DNA of 64,000 nt from Bacillus sp. FJAT-28004. Its GTDB lineage: Bacteria > Bacillota > Bacilli > Paenibacillales > Paenibacillaceae. Within the stretch, counting starts at the first letter, position 1. Every line of letters begins with the position of its first letter. The position numbers and the translations under genes are program-made. Shown in pieces: positions 55,923-64,000 of the stretch. Below the pieces are notes generated by a model, which saw only the letters and a list, made by a program, of their open reading frames with translations, was not told the DNA's origin and did not search any database. The stretch is from the NCBI RefSeq assembly GCF_001280845.1, contig NZ_LGHP01000001.1, forward strand, positions 1,388,435-1,452,434, written 5' to 3'.

Positions 55923-55971
55923 TTATTGTTTCAAATCGCTTGGTAATACAGAATAAGAAATAAAGTCATTT

Positions 55972-55992
55972 ACATACAAACAGTATGTATGT
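55972..55992. promoter_or_regulatory. TetR-type operator palindrome
   Basis: ACATACA (55972-55978) and TGTATGT (55986-55992), perfect 7-base arms with a 7-base spacer, upstream of the VOC-TetR gene pair. TetR-family repressors commonly bind ACATAC/GTATGT sites; the linked TetR protein is the likely binder. Confidence 0.65.
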
Positions 55993-56040
55993 TAATATTT
56001 AGGTACAGCAATCAATTGAATCCTAAGGGGGAGCGTTCAT

Positions 56041-56496
56041 TTGAAAATCAACAGTTTTTATCCGGTTGTCATGTCGCAGGATGTAGCAAAAAGCGCTGAC
56101 TTTTATCAACGTTACTTTGGTTTTGAAGTTGTGTATGAGTCTGACTGGTATGTGAGCTTGCGGAAGGCTGGTGAAGGGCAAGGAAGCTATGAATTAGCAC
56201 TGCTCAGTGCAAGTCATCCGACGATTCCAGCGAATTATCGTAAGCGGGCTGAAGGATTGATTCTAAACATGGAAGTTGATAATGTAGATAGTGAATACAA
56301 ACGCTTGGTGCTTGATGAGAAGCTGGCTTTGGAACAGGATATTCGGGATGAGGATTTTGGGCAACGGCATTTTATTCTCTCAGATCCAGGCGGCGTATTA
56401 ATAGATGTAATTGCAATCATTCCGCCTTCGGAGGAAGAAAGCATGAACTATGTAGAATCTGTGTGGCAGCAAGAGGGAACAGTGGCTGGAAATTGA
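56041..56496 (+). CDS. VOC-family (glyoxalase/bleomycin-resistance-like) protein
   Basis: A 151-residue vicinal-oxygen-chelate fold protein. The two beta-alpha-beta3 halves begin [26 protein letters not shown] and later end [19 protein letters not shown] start with AGGGGGAG upstream. It is followed 53 bp later by a TetR repressor, so it is probably a regulated detoxification or resistance gene. Substrate unknown. Confidence 0.85.
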   Translation: MKINSFYPVVMSQDVAKSADFYQRYFGFEVVYESDWYVSLRKAGEGQGSYELALLSASHPTIPANYRKRAEGLILNMEVDNVDSEYKRLVLDEKLALEQDIRDEDFGQRHFILSDPGGVLIDVIAIIPPSEEESMNYVESVWQQEGTVAGN

Positions 56497-56549
56497 ATGA
56501 GCTGGCTTGAACCTCCTTCTGAGCTTGTTAAGGAAATAGGAGAAGATGG

Positions 56550-57140
56550 ATGAGAAAAAATAAGAAGGATACTGCTGAGACCATACATAAACTACTGGAA
56601 GTGGCGAGGCATCATTTTACCACATATGGATATGCTGACAGCTCATTAGAGGAATTAGCGAAAAACGCTGAAGTGACACGGGGAGCTGTATATCATCATT
56701 TTGACAGTAAAAAGGGTTTATTCCGGGCTGTGCTTGAGCTTGTTCAATCCGAAGTGGCACAGCGACTGGAGCAAGAAGCTTCGCTCAGCGACGATCTGTG
56801 GGAGCAGCTCTTTCTAGGCTGCCGAGCATTCGTTACAGTGGCGATAGAGCCAGAGAACAGGCGGATTATGTTAATTGATGGTCCTGCCGTGCTTGGCTGG
56901 GAGGAATGGCGGCTGCAAGATGAGCAGCAGTCTATGAAGTTGTTGCATGGACAGCTGGAAATGATGCAGCAACAAGGTTATCTCAGAGGTGTTCGACTGG
57001 ATGCTGCCACACATTTGCTGTCTGGAGCTATGAATGAAGCGGCACTCTGGCTGGCACAGATATCGGACGCAGCGGAAGCTGCGGAAGCGATGGAGGATTG
57101 TCTGCAGACGCTGCGAATGCTCCTTGATGGTCTTCGTTAA
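56550..57140 (+). CDS. TetR-family repressor
   Basis: A 196-residue regulator: HTH ~10-55 (TYGYADSSLEELAKNAEVTRGAVYHHFDSKKGLFRAV) and an alpha-helical ligand-binding domain. GGAGAAG precedes the ATG. It probably binds the 55972-55992 palindrome and represses itself and the VOC gene. Confidence 0.9.
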   Translation: MRKNKKDTAETIHKLLEVARHHFTTYGYADSSLEELAKNAEVTRGAVYHHFDSKKGLFRAVLELVQSEVAQRLEQEASLSDDLWEQLFLGCRAFVTVAIEPENRRIMLIDGPAVLGWEEWRLQDEQQSMKLLHGQLEMMQQQGYLRGVRLDAATHLLSGAMNEAALWLAQISDAAEAAEAMEDCLQTLRMLLDGLR

Positions 57141-57149
57141 ATGTAATAG

Positions 57150-57198
57150 AACAAATACAAAGCCTGAAAGAGAATTCTCATCAGGCTTTGTATTTGTT
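57150..57198. terminator. Bidirectional terminator
   Basis: The perfect 18-base arms at 57150-57167 and 57181-57198 (AACAAATACAAAGCCTGA) lie between the convergent TetR and GH8 genes; AT-rich stem ends supply U tracts both ways. Confidence 0.9.
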
Positions 57199-57204
57199 TA
57201 CCCT

Positions 57205-59169
57205 TTAAGAGCCGTATACTTCGAAATCAAAAAGTGAATATCCGTAAGCTGTGCCTCGAGCTGTACCAAGCACTCTGACGTATCTGCCGCTCTTAGCTGT
57301 AAAAGTAACATCATCAATAGCTCCGTTGCCTGTTGTTGTTGTAAAAGCATCTGTCCAAGTCGTACTATTCGTGGAAACTTGGATTTTATAGCCTTTACCG
57401 TAAGCAGCCTCCCAGTTCAATTTCACTCGGTTGATGTTTTGGATAGAACCAAGGTCCACGTAGATCCACTCGTTATTGCTTCCTTCAGTACTTGCCCATC
57501 TTGTCGCTGAGTTGCCGTCAGTCGCATTGGAAGCTTCAAATCCAGTTCCCTCTATTGAACTTGCTACAGCGGTCTTACCTAGAGCGAGGTTCGTGTTTGT
57601 TGAAATCGGGCTTGTAGTTGCACTGGCTGTATTGCTGCTCGCAGAAAGATTGCCCGCAGCATCAATTGCCTTCACTGTATAACTATAAGACGTGGAGGCA
57701 TTCAAACCTGTATCATTAAAGGACGTACCCGAAGGTGAGCCAACTAATGTGCCGCCGCGGAAAACTTGGTACCCAGAAACGCCAACATTATCGGTAGAAG
57801 CAGACCAGCTCAAATTAATTTGACTGCTTGATAGAGCGGAGGTAGTTAAGTTAGCAGGTGCTGTCGGCGCTTGTGTATCTGTGGATCCGCCAGCAGTTGG
57901 GATCCACCAGTTTCCTGAAATGAAGAGCATATTAAGCAAGTTGAAGGAATCGCTGAAATAGGATTCTTTCTTGTTCTTCATCCAATCCCAGCCAGCATTT
58001 ACCCATGTTTGGTGAGTGCTGCTCGTTGTAGCAGCTGATATAAACGGAGATACGAAAACGGCTGTCGCGTATGATCCGCTCACTCCACCATTTAATTTAT
58101 ATCCGTCTTTAATGTTGTTCGGATTGCCGCTCGTAGCGCCTTTAATCCATACCGCCAATTTGTTAGCAATATCTCGGCCTCTAGTGTCGCCGTAAAAAGC
58201 ATAGTCCATTACTATTCTTAAAGGGACACGGCTTGCATTATAATTGTATTCATTCGTTTCTGGAAACTCATCCAAATAGTTTGGTGGAGCGGGTTTTGGA
58301 GGATTGTCGACAACAAAATCAGAGATTAGCCCTGTGCTGTTAGAGTAAGCGGTTGAGAATTGGCTATACACGGAGTACAAGTTGTTTATGACATCCAACC
58401 ATATTTGATCTCCTGTCACTTCATGAAACGCTCTTAAATGGGAGAGCATCCAATCAGAAGGACGAGTGTTCAATGCACTCTTTGAATCCCAATCACCTAG
58501 GTTCAGCCGGTTATTCGTAGTGACATTGCTTACTTTGATTCCGTTCGTGATCATTTTTTTGGCTTCTGCCAAATAGTTAATTGTACCAGCTGATCCCCAT
58601 TGACGATCTGCCAAAATTAAGGAATAAGCGATGTCCAGATCACCATCGGTAGCCGAGCTGAAATGCCCTTGTGCACCCGCAGCGTCTGCAACAACCCAGC
58701 CCATAAGATTTGTGTTAGTTGAGCTTTTATAAGCTCTTGCGGTTTTGAACAGACCGTCATAAATGGTTTTGGCATTCGAATCGAAGCCTGCCATTAAGGC
58801 TGTGATGACCATTCCATATCCTTGCCCTTCTGAAGTGCCAAGCGGATCATAACCTTCAGCGCTGCCGGTAATATCCCCTTTGACATAATAACCGCCAGGC
58901 AAGGAGGATAGGTTGTTTTTTAAATAGGTTGATTTCCAGTAAGTATAATAACTCGAAACTGCTGTATTCATAGCTGCCTGAGTGACATGGTTAGGTTTTA
59001 TAATGCCAGGATAGCTCAGTTGTTGCGGAAACGGTCTAAGCTCACCAGCAGCATGAACCTTCGTTTGAAATGGAGCAGGTGCACCCAATAAGGTTATAAG
59101 CATTGCTGAACAGAGTAGAACATGGCCCATCCATTTCATCAACCTTTTGTTTGAGTTTAAAGTGTGCAA
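57205..59169 (-). CDS. Secreted GH8 glucanase/chitosanase with FN3 and F5/8C domains
   Basis: A 654-residue exported enzyme. Signal peptide to about residue 40 (KVHA/AG). GH8 domain ~45-425 with proton donor E114 (GTSEGQGYGM) and an aspartate cluster D175/D177/D179 (ATDGDLDIAY). FN3 domain ~433-520 and C-terminal discoidin (F5/8 type C, CBM32-like) domain ~525-654. The architecture recalls the dual chitosanase/beta-1,4-glucanases of Paenibacillus; which activity dominates cannot be read from sequence. TTG start with AAGGAGGAG upstream. Two AAAGCGCTTT sites lie 80-140 bases upstream. Confidence 0.9.
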   Translation of the reverse strand: MHTLNSNKRLMKWMGHVLLCSAMLITLLGAPAPFQTKVHAAGELRPFPQQLSYPGIIKPNHVTQAAMNTAVSSYYTYWKSTYLKNNLSSLPGGYYVKGDITGSAEGYDPLGTSEGQGYGMVITALMAGFDSNAKTIYDGLFKTARAYKSSTNTNLMGWVVADAAGAQGHFSSATDGDLDIAYSLILADRQWGSAGTINYLAEAKKMITNGIKVSNVTTNNRLNLGDWDSKSALNTRPSDWMLSHLRAFHEVTGDQIWLDVINNLYSVYSQFSTAYSNSTGLISDFVVDNPPKPAPPNYLDEFPETNEYNYNASRVPLRIVMDYAFYGDTRGRDIANKLAVWIKGATSGNPNNIKDGYKLNGGVSGSYATAVFVSPFISAATTSSTHQTWVNAGWDWMKNKKESYFSDSFNLLNMLFISGNWWIPTAGGSTDTQAPTAPANLTTSALSSSQINLSWSASTDNVGVSGYQVFRGGTLVGSPSGTSFNDTGLNASTSYSYTVKAIDAAGNLSASSNTASATTSPISTNTNLALGKTAVASSIEGTGFEASNATDGNSATRWASTEGSNNEWIYVDLGSIQNINRVKLNWEAAYGKGYKIQVSTNSTTWTDAFTTTTGNGAIDDVTFTAKSGRYVRVLGTARGTAYGYSLFDFEVYGS

Positions 59170-59250
59170 TTAAAACTCCTCCTTTAATTATAGTCGTTTA
59201 ACCGTCGACAGTATCGCAGCCTCCTTTACGATTAATCAAGCTCCAATAAA

Positions 59251-59268
59251 AATTAAAGCGCTTTAATT
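59251..59268. promoter_or_regulatory. AAAGCGCTTT palindrome 1 upstream of GH8
   Basis: AATTAAAGCGCTTTAATT is a perfect 18-base palindrome about 82 bases upstream of the GH8 start; the form fits a LacI-family operator or cre. Confidence 0.65.
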
Positions 59269-59289
59269 TTACGATAAAAAAAATAAAAC

Positions 59290-59306
59290 GTTTAAGCGCT
59301 TTAATT
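59290..59306. promoter_or_regulatory. AAGCGCTT palindrome 2 upstream of GH8
   Basis: GTTTAAGCGCTTTAAT, core AAGCGCTT, about 39 bases upstream of the first site and with the same core. Two sites allow cooperative binding or looping. Confidence 0.6.
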
Positions 59307-59534
59307 TTAGGCCTATAAAAAAAGTAATTCAGATGAGACTAAAGGTGCATGACACACTGTAGAGTCAACCAAGTTACTTCTAGCCATCCATTCTTGGGTA
59401 AGAGTTTGTTCGTTCTTGCTTCTATGTTAATCAATTTAACATACAAAATTTGTATATGTCTACAGCCAATTTAAATTTTATTATTATGCCTGAAAAGGAA
59501 TAGAGTAGGACGAAGGATACGTTCGCGAAGCACA
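59307..59534. other. Intergenic remainder between GH8 control region and DUF5107 gene
   Basis: The rest of the ~400-base gap upstream of GH8. No gene seen; AT-rich, containing the GH8 promoter presumably, but no convincing -35/-10 pair was identified. Confidence 0.4.
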
Positions 59535-59563
59535 GAAAAACGGTACGTTACTACGCACCGTCT
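59535..59563 (-). terminator. Intrinsic terminator of the minus-strand operon
   Basis: ACGGTGCG pairs with CGTACCGT (one G-U) around TAGTAA; read on the minus strand it is followed by TTTTTC. It lies just after the DUF5107 gene. Confidence 0.75.
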
Positions 59564-59568
59564 TCTTG

Positions 59569-61602
59569 TTATTCGCCAATGATTCTGAAGTCAATATTGG
59601 TTGGCGGAGGGAATTTACTTTTTGCTTCTTCGGGGTGTATTTCGGTTATTGCTTCATTCCTTGACTCAGCAAGCTTCTTGGCATTGTATTTGTACCAAAG
59701 CTCTATTATCAATATTTCTCCTTCGCGAATGACTGCAAATTCTTTATGGAACAAGCGCTTGACGAACTCATCTTGATCAAGCTCGAGTGCAGCTACGCCT
59801 ACAATAATTTGAATGCGGTCACTGCTCGAATAGGCTTCTGGCAATTCATTGTACATATGCCATGCCTCTTCGTACTGTTTGTTCGTAATGAGCAAATTCA
59901 AATATTCCTCAGCCAAGGCACGGTCAGGGAATGAGTTGGAAATGAGATAGGCTTCCTTCCAATAGGCAAGCGCCAAATCCATTCGTCCAAAATACTTCAT
60001 TGCTTCTGCTAGATTCCGATACACCCATACGGATGGTTGAATTTCTATCGATTTCTCCCATGCTTCGATTGCTTCTTGTTCCAGTCCATTCTCGTAAAGC
60101 ATAACGCCCAAATACATATAAGCGTTCCAAGATTGGTTCTCTTTGTGCTCAAGGCTTGCTCTTAGCAGGGAAAGCCACTCATCCTGAACCATCCATGCTT
60201 TTGGCACTTCATGCACGTCATGGTCTGGAAGACTTCCTGATTCAAGCAGGATGAGCCAATCCATATGCTCGTCTTCAGGAGCAGTGCCAAGCTTAGAGAA
60301 ATAAAAACCATCAGGAATCGTTCGTTTTTCCTTCATTTCTCTGCGCAGCTGCTCTAGTGCCCCCCAAGGGGAGCCGGTATAAAGTACTTGCTCAGGTACT
60401 TTGCGTGCGAGTGCTCGGATGGATTTATGCAGTTTCTCCATTTCCTTTGCATCGATATGATGATCGACACAATCTTGAATGTATTGATTCGCCTGATTCC
60501 AATCCTGTTGATGGGCTTTGTCGATGCTAATATCGGTCATCCCGATCACCTGTGTGAAATCCCACTCCGATTGCGCAGGCATATCGAGGCCATGCAGCTG
60601 GGTAGGCGCTAAACCGCTTTGTATTTCAATGTAATTTCCTTCTCCAGGGTTAGCTAGATAATCACACCATCGTCTTCCTCCTGCATGGTTTCCCCAGCAA
60701 AACATTTTGCGATAGCGGAGCAGAGAGGTTGAGCGTTCATAAAATAGTCTTCCATCCTCATAGGCGACCGCTTCCCAAGGTGCTTCACAGCTTGCAGGCG
60801 TTTGAAAGAAATATTCATTCGAGAAAGGAAAGCTCAGCGGATAGGAGACGTCTTTGCCTGGTACAGTTGGTAGATGCGGCAGCTTGCCAAGGCCAAATCC
60901 TTTAACATTATGGTCAATATAAATGACTTCTTCTGTAGACGAAAAAAGGCGGGCTTGTGGAGTCTCCTCGACAGCGATGTTCGTCCACCAATACATTGGA
61001 ACCGATTCGTCATTGTCATTAATGATCCGCACATAAAGAAGGAGCTTATCTGAATCTGCCGGTAGATGAAAATCAATTTGCCAAAAAACGTTTTTACAGC
61101 GCTCGTAATCATATATTCGAAAAAAATCATTTCCTTTTTCATCTTTTAGAATGGCTGCATGAACGGGTGAACAAGATGTAAAAGTATGTCCGAGCTGACC
61201 GATATTCCACTCTATTCCTCCAGAGAACCAAGCGTTCAATATTGCTAGATTAGCAGGCTGCAATACCGGATTTGTATAAAGTAGGTTGCGATTCGTTTTT
61301 TTCTCAGTTAGAGAATACAATCTTCCACCATATGCAGGTAAAAAAACGGCTTGCAAGTGCTCATTTTCCAACACGATGGTTTCTAACAATAGATTTTTTC
61401 GATCCCTCGTGTAACGATCCTGCATTCGGTAGGGCAAATAACGTTCTCCCGTTTCATAACCAAGCTTCGTTCGCAGTTGACTTGGGAGAGTGCCGTTATC
61501 GCTGACTTCTCTATGCTTTTGGCGATTTCGGAACATAGGCAGCGGATTTTGACCACCTATGCTTGAGCCTTCGATCCGTAAAGTTGATTGATACACACGC
61601 AT
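59569..61602 (-). CDS. DUF5107/TPR protein, sugar-locus associated
   Basis: A 677-residue cytoplasmic protein. N-terminal DUF5107-like domain (~40-350; VFLPAYGGRLYSL, WFSGGIEWNIGQLGH), a galactose-mutarotase-like beta-sandwich often found with glycoside hydrolases. C-terminal TPR-like helical repeats (~480-640; AYMYLGVMLYENGLEQEAIEAWEKSI). It is shorter than the ~1000-residue members I recall. AAGGAG precedes the ATG. It is the last gene of the importer operon, so it may bind or process the imported glycan; no catalysis is proven. Confidence 0.75.
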   Translation of the reverse strand: MRVYQSTLRIEGSSIGGQNPLPMFRNRQKHREVSDNGTLPSQLRTKLGYETGERYLPYRMQDRYTRDRKNLLLETIVLENEHLQAVFLPAYGGRLYSLTEKKTNRNLLYTNPVLQPANLAILNAWFSGGIEWNIGQLGHTFTSCSPVHAAILKDEKGNDFFRIYDYERCKNVFWQIDFHLPADSDKLLLYVRIINDNDESVPMYWWTNIAVEETPQARLFSSTEEVIYIDHNVKGFGLGKLPHLPTVPGKDVSYPLSFPFSNEYFFQTPASCEAPWEAVAYEDGRLFYERSTSLLRYRKMFCWGNHAGGRRWCDYLANPGEGNYIEIQSGLAPTQLHGLDMPAQSEWDFTQVIGMTDISIDKAHQQDWNQANQYIQDCVDHHIDAKEMEKLHKSIRALARKVPEQVLYTGSPWGALEQLRREMKEKRTIPDGFYFSKLGTAPEDEHMDWLILLESGSLPDHDVHEVPKAWMVQDEWLSLLRASLEHKENQSWNAYMYLGVMLYENGLEQEAIEAWEKSIEIQPSVWVYRNLAEAMKYFGRMDLALAYWKEAYLISNSFPDRALAEEYLNLLITNKQYEEAWHMYNELPEAYSSSDRIQIIVGVAALELDQDEFVKRLFHKEFAVIREGEILIIELWYKYNAKKLAESRNEAITEIHPEEAKSKFPPPTNIDFRIIGE

Positions 61603-61619
61603 TGCGAAAGATCTCCTTT

Positions 61620-62435
61620 CTATCCTTTTACTGACCCGACCGTTATGCCGGCAACAATCCGTTTGGAAATAAACAGATACAAAATGAAGGTAGGCAAAAA
61701 TACGATTATGGATGCTGCAAATATACCGGAATAGTTTCCTGTGTTGGTAAAGCCAAGTACGATGGATTGTAGAGCAAGCGCGAGCGTATGGTATTTCGGA
61801 TCCCCAGCGAATATAAGTGCATACAAATATTCATTCCATATCGACATAAAGTTGAAAATAGAAACAGTAATCAGGCCAGGCTGCGCAACGGGCAAAATAA
61901 TTTTGATAAACGTTTGGATAGGACCACAGCCGTCAACAGCCGCCGATTCCTCCAACTCCTTAGGAATAGATGCGAAAAACCCGGTAAGCAGGAACACGCT
62001 AAAAGGAATATTGGTGAAAATGTAAATCAATACGAGCGTGATAATCGACCCCGTAAGCTTCAGCTCAACGAACAACGAAAAAAGCGGGATAGATATGAGC
62101 AAGCCTGGGATGGAGATAGCGGATAAAAACATCATATTGACCACTTTTTTGCCGATGAATGTTACTCTGCCCAAAATATAAGCGGCAGGAGCAGCGAAGA
62201 CTAGAACGCCAACGCAAGCTGATACGGTATAAATGACACTGTTCAGAAAGTATCGTCCCATCTTCTGGGTTTTGAATAGATCGATATAATTCGAAAAATG
62301 GATACCACTTTCAAATAATGAATTTGTAAAAATACCTCTCGTTGTGCTCAGTGAAGCTAGTATGGCGAAACCGAACAATACAATTGTGAACAACAGCCAC
62401 AAATAGAGCGGAACGTAGCGAATTTTATTGACCAT
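61620..62435 (-). CDS. Carbohydrate ABC permease (MalG-like)
   Basis: A 271-residue permease with six membrane segments. EAA loop EESAAVDGCGPIQTFIKIILP; C-terminal GITVGSVKG. It belongs to the sugar importer group of the MalFGK type rather than to the LplBC type. Last permease of the operon, 15 bp after the MalF-like gene; the DUF5107 gene follows after 17 bp. Confidence 0.92.
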   Translation of the reverse strand: MVNKIRYVPLYLWLLFTIVLFGFAILASLSTTRGIFTNSLFESGIHFSNYIDLFKTQKMGRYFLNSVIYTVSACVGVLVFAAPAAYILGRVTFIGKKVVNMMFLSAISIPGLLISIPLFSLFVELKLTGSIITLVLIYIFTNIPFSVFLLTGFFASIPKELEESAAVDGCGPIQTFIKIILPVAQPGLITVSIFNFMSIWNEYLYALIFAGDPKYHTLALALQSIVLGFTNTGNYSGIFAASIIVFLPTFILYLFISKRIVAGITVGSVKG

Positions 62436-62450
62436 GCTAACACCTCATCT

Positions 62451-63365
62451 TTAATATTCAAGACGTTCTTTACGGAAGAACTGATTGATGATGGCGGATA
62501 GGATTAGAATTGATATCGTAATACTAACGCCTACTGCCGCGCCTGCTCCTACATTAAAGGCATCCTGCGTATAAACCGAAGTGCCGTCACCAAACACTTT
62601 GAGATACATGAAGTAGCCCGGCGTCATCGTAGCGACGCTTTCACTCGCACCGCCGAAGGTAGCGGACCAGACGAAGAAGTTAACGGCCGTTACGGTCCAT
62701 AAAACGAGTGTCATACGGAATATGTCCTGAAGGAGCGGCAGTGTGATTTTGAAAAACTTATGCAAAGGATTAGCTCCTTCGAGTAAGGCGGCTTCGTAAT
62801 AATCTCGTGGAATCCGGTCCATTCCGGCATTCAGAATAAGCATGAAGTAGCCGATGGAACCAAAGCAGTACGCGAGCAGCATCGAGAGGAACAAATAGCT
62901 GTCGCTCGTCCACTGAATATCGGCAAGCATATCCAGTCCGAGGAAACGGAACAGCTTCGTTAAGAAGCCATAGCTTGAATTAAAAATATAATGAATCCAG
63001 ATGACGGATAGTACGACAGCGGAAACGGTATTAGGCAAATAAACGAGTGATCGCCAGAACGTTTTACCGCGGACACCAGATGACAGAATAGCAGCAAATA
63101 GGAAGGCGGAACAGATCGTAATGATGCCGCCAAACAGCCATATCTTCAAAACATTCCATGCGGAGTCCATAAAATAACTGTTGCGAAACAGCTCTGTATA
63201 ATTTTCGAATCCGATAAAAGACCACTCCGACATTTTGCTCGATATGGACGGCAATGAATAGAAACTCATCAGCAAAGCTCTTAGCGTTGGATATAGAAAG
63301 ACAGCGAGATAGATGAGTACCGCCGGCAAAAGGAAAAGGGCAATAATCGGTTTTTTAATTTGCAT
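62451..63365 (-). CDS. Carbohydrate ABC permease (MalF-like)
   Basis: A 304-residue permease. N-terminal IALFLLPAVLIYLAVFLYPTL and EAA loop EAALLEGANPLHKFFKITLP are diagnostic. GGGAGG precedes the ATG. It pairs with the MalG-like permease and the binding protein upstream. Confidence 0.92.
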   Translation of the reverse strand: MQIKKPIIALFLLPAVLIYLAVFLYPTLRALLMSFYSLPSISSKMSEWSFIGFENYTELFRNSYFMDSAWNVLKIWLFGGIITICSAFLFAAILSSGVRGKTFWRSLVYLPNTVSAVVLSVIWIHYIFNSSYGFLTKLFRFLGLDMLADIQWTSDSYLFLSMLLAYCFGSIGYFMLILNAGMDRIPRDYYEAALLEGANPLHKFFKITLPLLQDIFRMTLVLWTVTAVNFFVWSATFGGASESVATMTPGYFMYLKVFGDGTSVYTQDAFNVGAGAAVGVSITISILILSAIINQFFRKERLEY

Positions 63366-63407
63366 GTAAATTTCCCTCCCGGATACGATTAATAATCCGT
63401 TATAACG

Positions 63408-63444
63408 TCATTGTGCAGCAATCCGAAGGATCGCTGCACAATGA
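63408..63444 (-). promoter_or_regulatory. Strong UUCG-loop hairpin between binding-protein and permease genes
   Basis: Read on the minus strand, CATTGTGCAGC-G-ATCC, loop TTCG, GGAT-T-GCTGCACAATG. About 15 pairs with a stable UUCG loop, and no U run. Probably an mRNA-protecting stem that lets the binding protein be made in excess over the permeases. Confidence 0.7.
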
Positions 63445-63463
63445 TCGAAGTATTTAATTATCG

Positions 63464-64000
63464 TTATTTCGTGCCATAAAACTTTTTAGCTTCTGCACTC
63501 ATTTTGTTGACATAATCATCAGCTGTTAATTTACCTGCGGCAAGCTCCATAAATACAGGTACGATTACACCTTTGGAGAAGTCGGCGGAATTGTTAATTC
63601 CGTAGCCCCAAGGCGCATTGACCTTAGCGTTGTTAATCGCCGTTTCAGCTTCAGCGAGTGCAGCAGGCCATTCTGTATTTATAGAAACAGGAATAGCTTG
63701 CGCTTGTTTCACCATTTCAGCTTGTGTTTTTTGGCTTACTAGATACTTAACCAATTCGATTGCCGCTTCTTTATTGCTGCTGTTCTTATTGAGCATTAGA
63801 GCTTGTGCGCCAAATGTCAGCTCATTCTGGCCTTTGCCGTTGCCGTTAGGCACGGTAGGGAATTGGAAGGAGCCCCATTTGAAATCTGGTCCTGCTGTTG
63901 CAGAGACTTCATTCGGAAGCCAAGTACCATTCAGATAAGCTGCGGATTGGCCGAAAACGAGATCCTGTTGAGCTGCTGGATATTTACTGCCCGCAAGTTT
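63464..64000 (-). CDS. Extracellular sugar-binding protein (C-terminal part)
   Basis: The C-terminal 178 residues of a family-1 solute-binding protein; the 5' end lies beyond the window. An internal ATG at 63853 is not the start, since the frame stays open and family-like to 64000 (KLAGSKYPAAQQDLVFGQSAAYLNGTW). Recognisable are ALMLNKNSSNKEAAIELVKYL and a C-terminal DFSKGVIVPVFMELAAGKLTADD. It is the first visible gene of the minus-strand importer operon. Confidence 0.88.
   Translation of the reverse strand, partial: KLAGSKYPAAQQDLVFGQSAAYLNGTWLPNEVSATAGPDFKWGSFQFPTVPNGNGKGQNELTFGAQALMLNKNSSNKEAAIELVKYLVSQKTQAEMVKQAQAIPVSINTEWPAALAEAETAINNAKVNAPWGYGINNSADFSKGVIVPVFMELAAGKLTADDYVNKMSAEAKKFYGTK

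Noticed and set aside
63464..63853. Complete 129-residue protein
   Set aside because: The frame continues without a stop to the window end and matches a binding-protein body.

Overview
The window most resembles a chromosome segment of a soil or plant-associated Paenibacillus-type Firmicute. This is inferred from gene content: repeated modules of oligosaccharide ABC importers (two LplB/LplC-like permeases plus a lipoprotein binding protein, with no ATPase gene) next to YesM/YesN-type two-component systems, many secreted or intracellular carbohydrate-active enzymes, strong AGGAGG ribosome sites, frequent GTG/TTG starts, and an SleB-type cell-wall hydrolase. No phage, CRISPR array or intact insertion sequence was seen.

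Layout. 1-1125: an 8-bp tandem repeat followed by three ~273-bp direct repeats that carry copies of the 3' end of the next gene, a frameshifted DNA-binding/nuclease-like gene (1072-1720). 2021-5439: short-chain dehydrogenase, then a divergent drug-efflux MFS gene and LysR regulator. 5694-12993: an unusual operon of amidohydrolase, two ABC permeases, Rieske protein and binding lipoprotein, followed by a membrane-anchored AraC regulator. 12994-13586: a structured non-coding region holding a tRNA-like gene with alanine-type acceptor identity but a valine anticodon (AAC). 13587-16134: azoreductase, two paralogous 194-residue proteins and a divergent MarR regulator with two palindromic operators. 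16252-16728: a decayed SDR gene.

17161-31414: FAD oxidoreductase, AraC-type response regulator and YesM kinase, ABC importer and a 1817-residue modular secreted glycosidase. 31461-44305: a divergent locus for a uronic-acid-containing polysaccharide. On the minus strand lie permease, permease, binding protein, heparinase-II/III-like lyase and a LacI regulator. On the plus strand lie response regulator, kinase, sugar isomerase/epimerase, GH88 unsaturated glucuronyl hydrolase and a membrane protein. 44450-52733: housekeeping and envelope genes (zinc ribbon protein, nitronate monooxygenase, SleB-like hydrolase, OmpR/HK/lipoprotein sensor operon, amidase). 52798-57140: AraC regulator with GH3 glucosidase, then a VOC/TetR pair. 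57205-64000: GH8 secreted glucanase/chitosanase, and a minus-strand operon of a conventional ABC sugar importer (binding protein cut by the window end) with a DUF5107/TPR protein.

The shared logic is polysaccharide foraging. A membrane kinase or AraC sensor detects an oligosaccharide and an ATPase encoded elsewhere probably powers several importers. Cytoplasmic lyases and hydrolases finish degradation, and AAAGCGCTTT palindromes at 38.0 kb and 59.25-59.3 kb may impose catabolite or LacI-type control. The least explained items are the tRNA-like gene with its structured surroundings, the amidohydrolase/Rieske importer operon, and the gene-tail tandem repeats.
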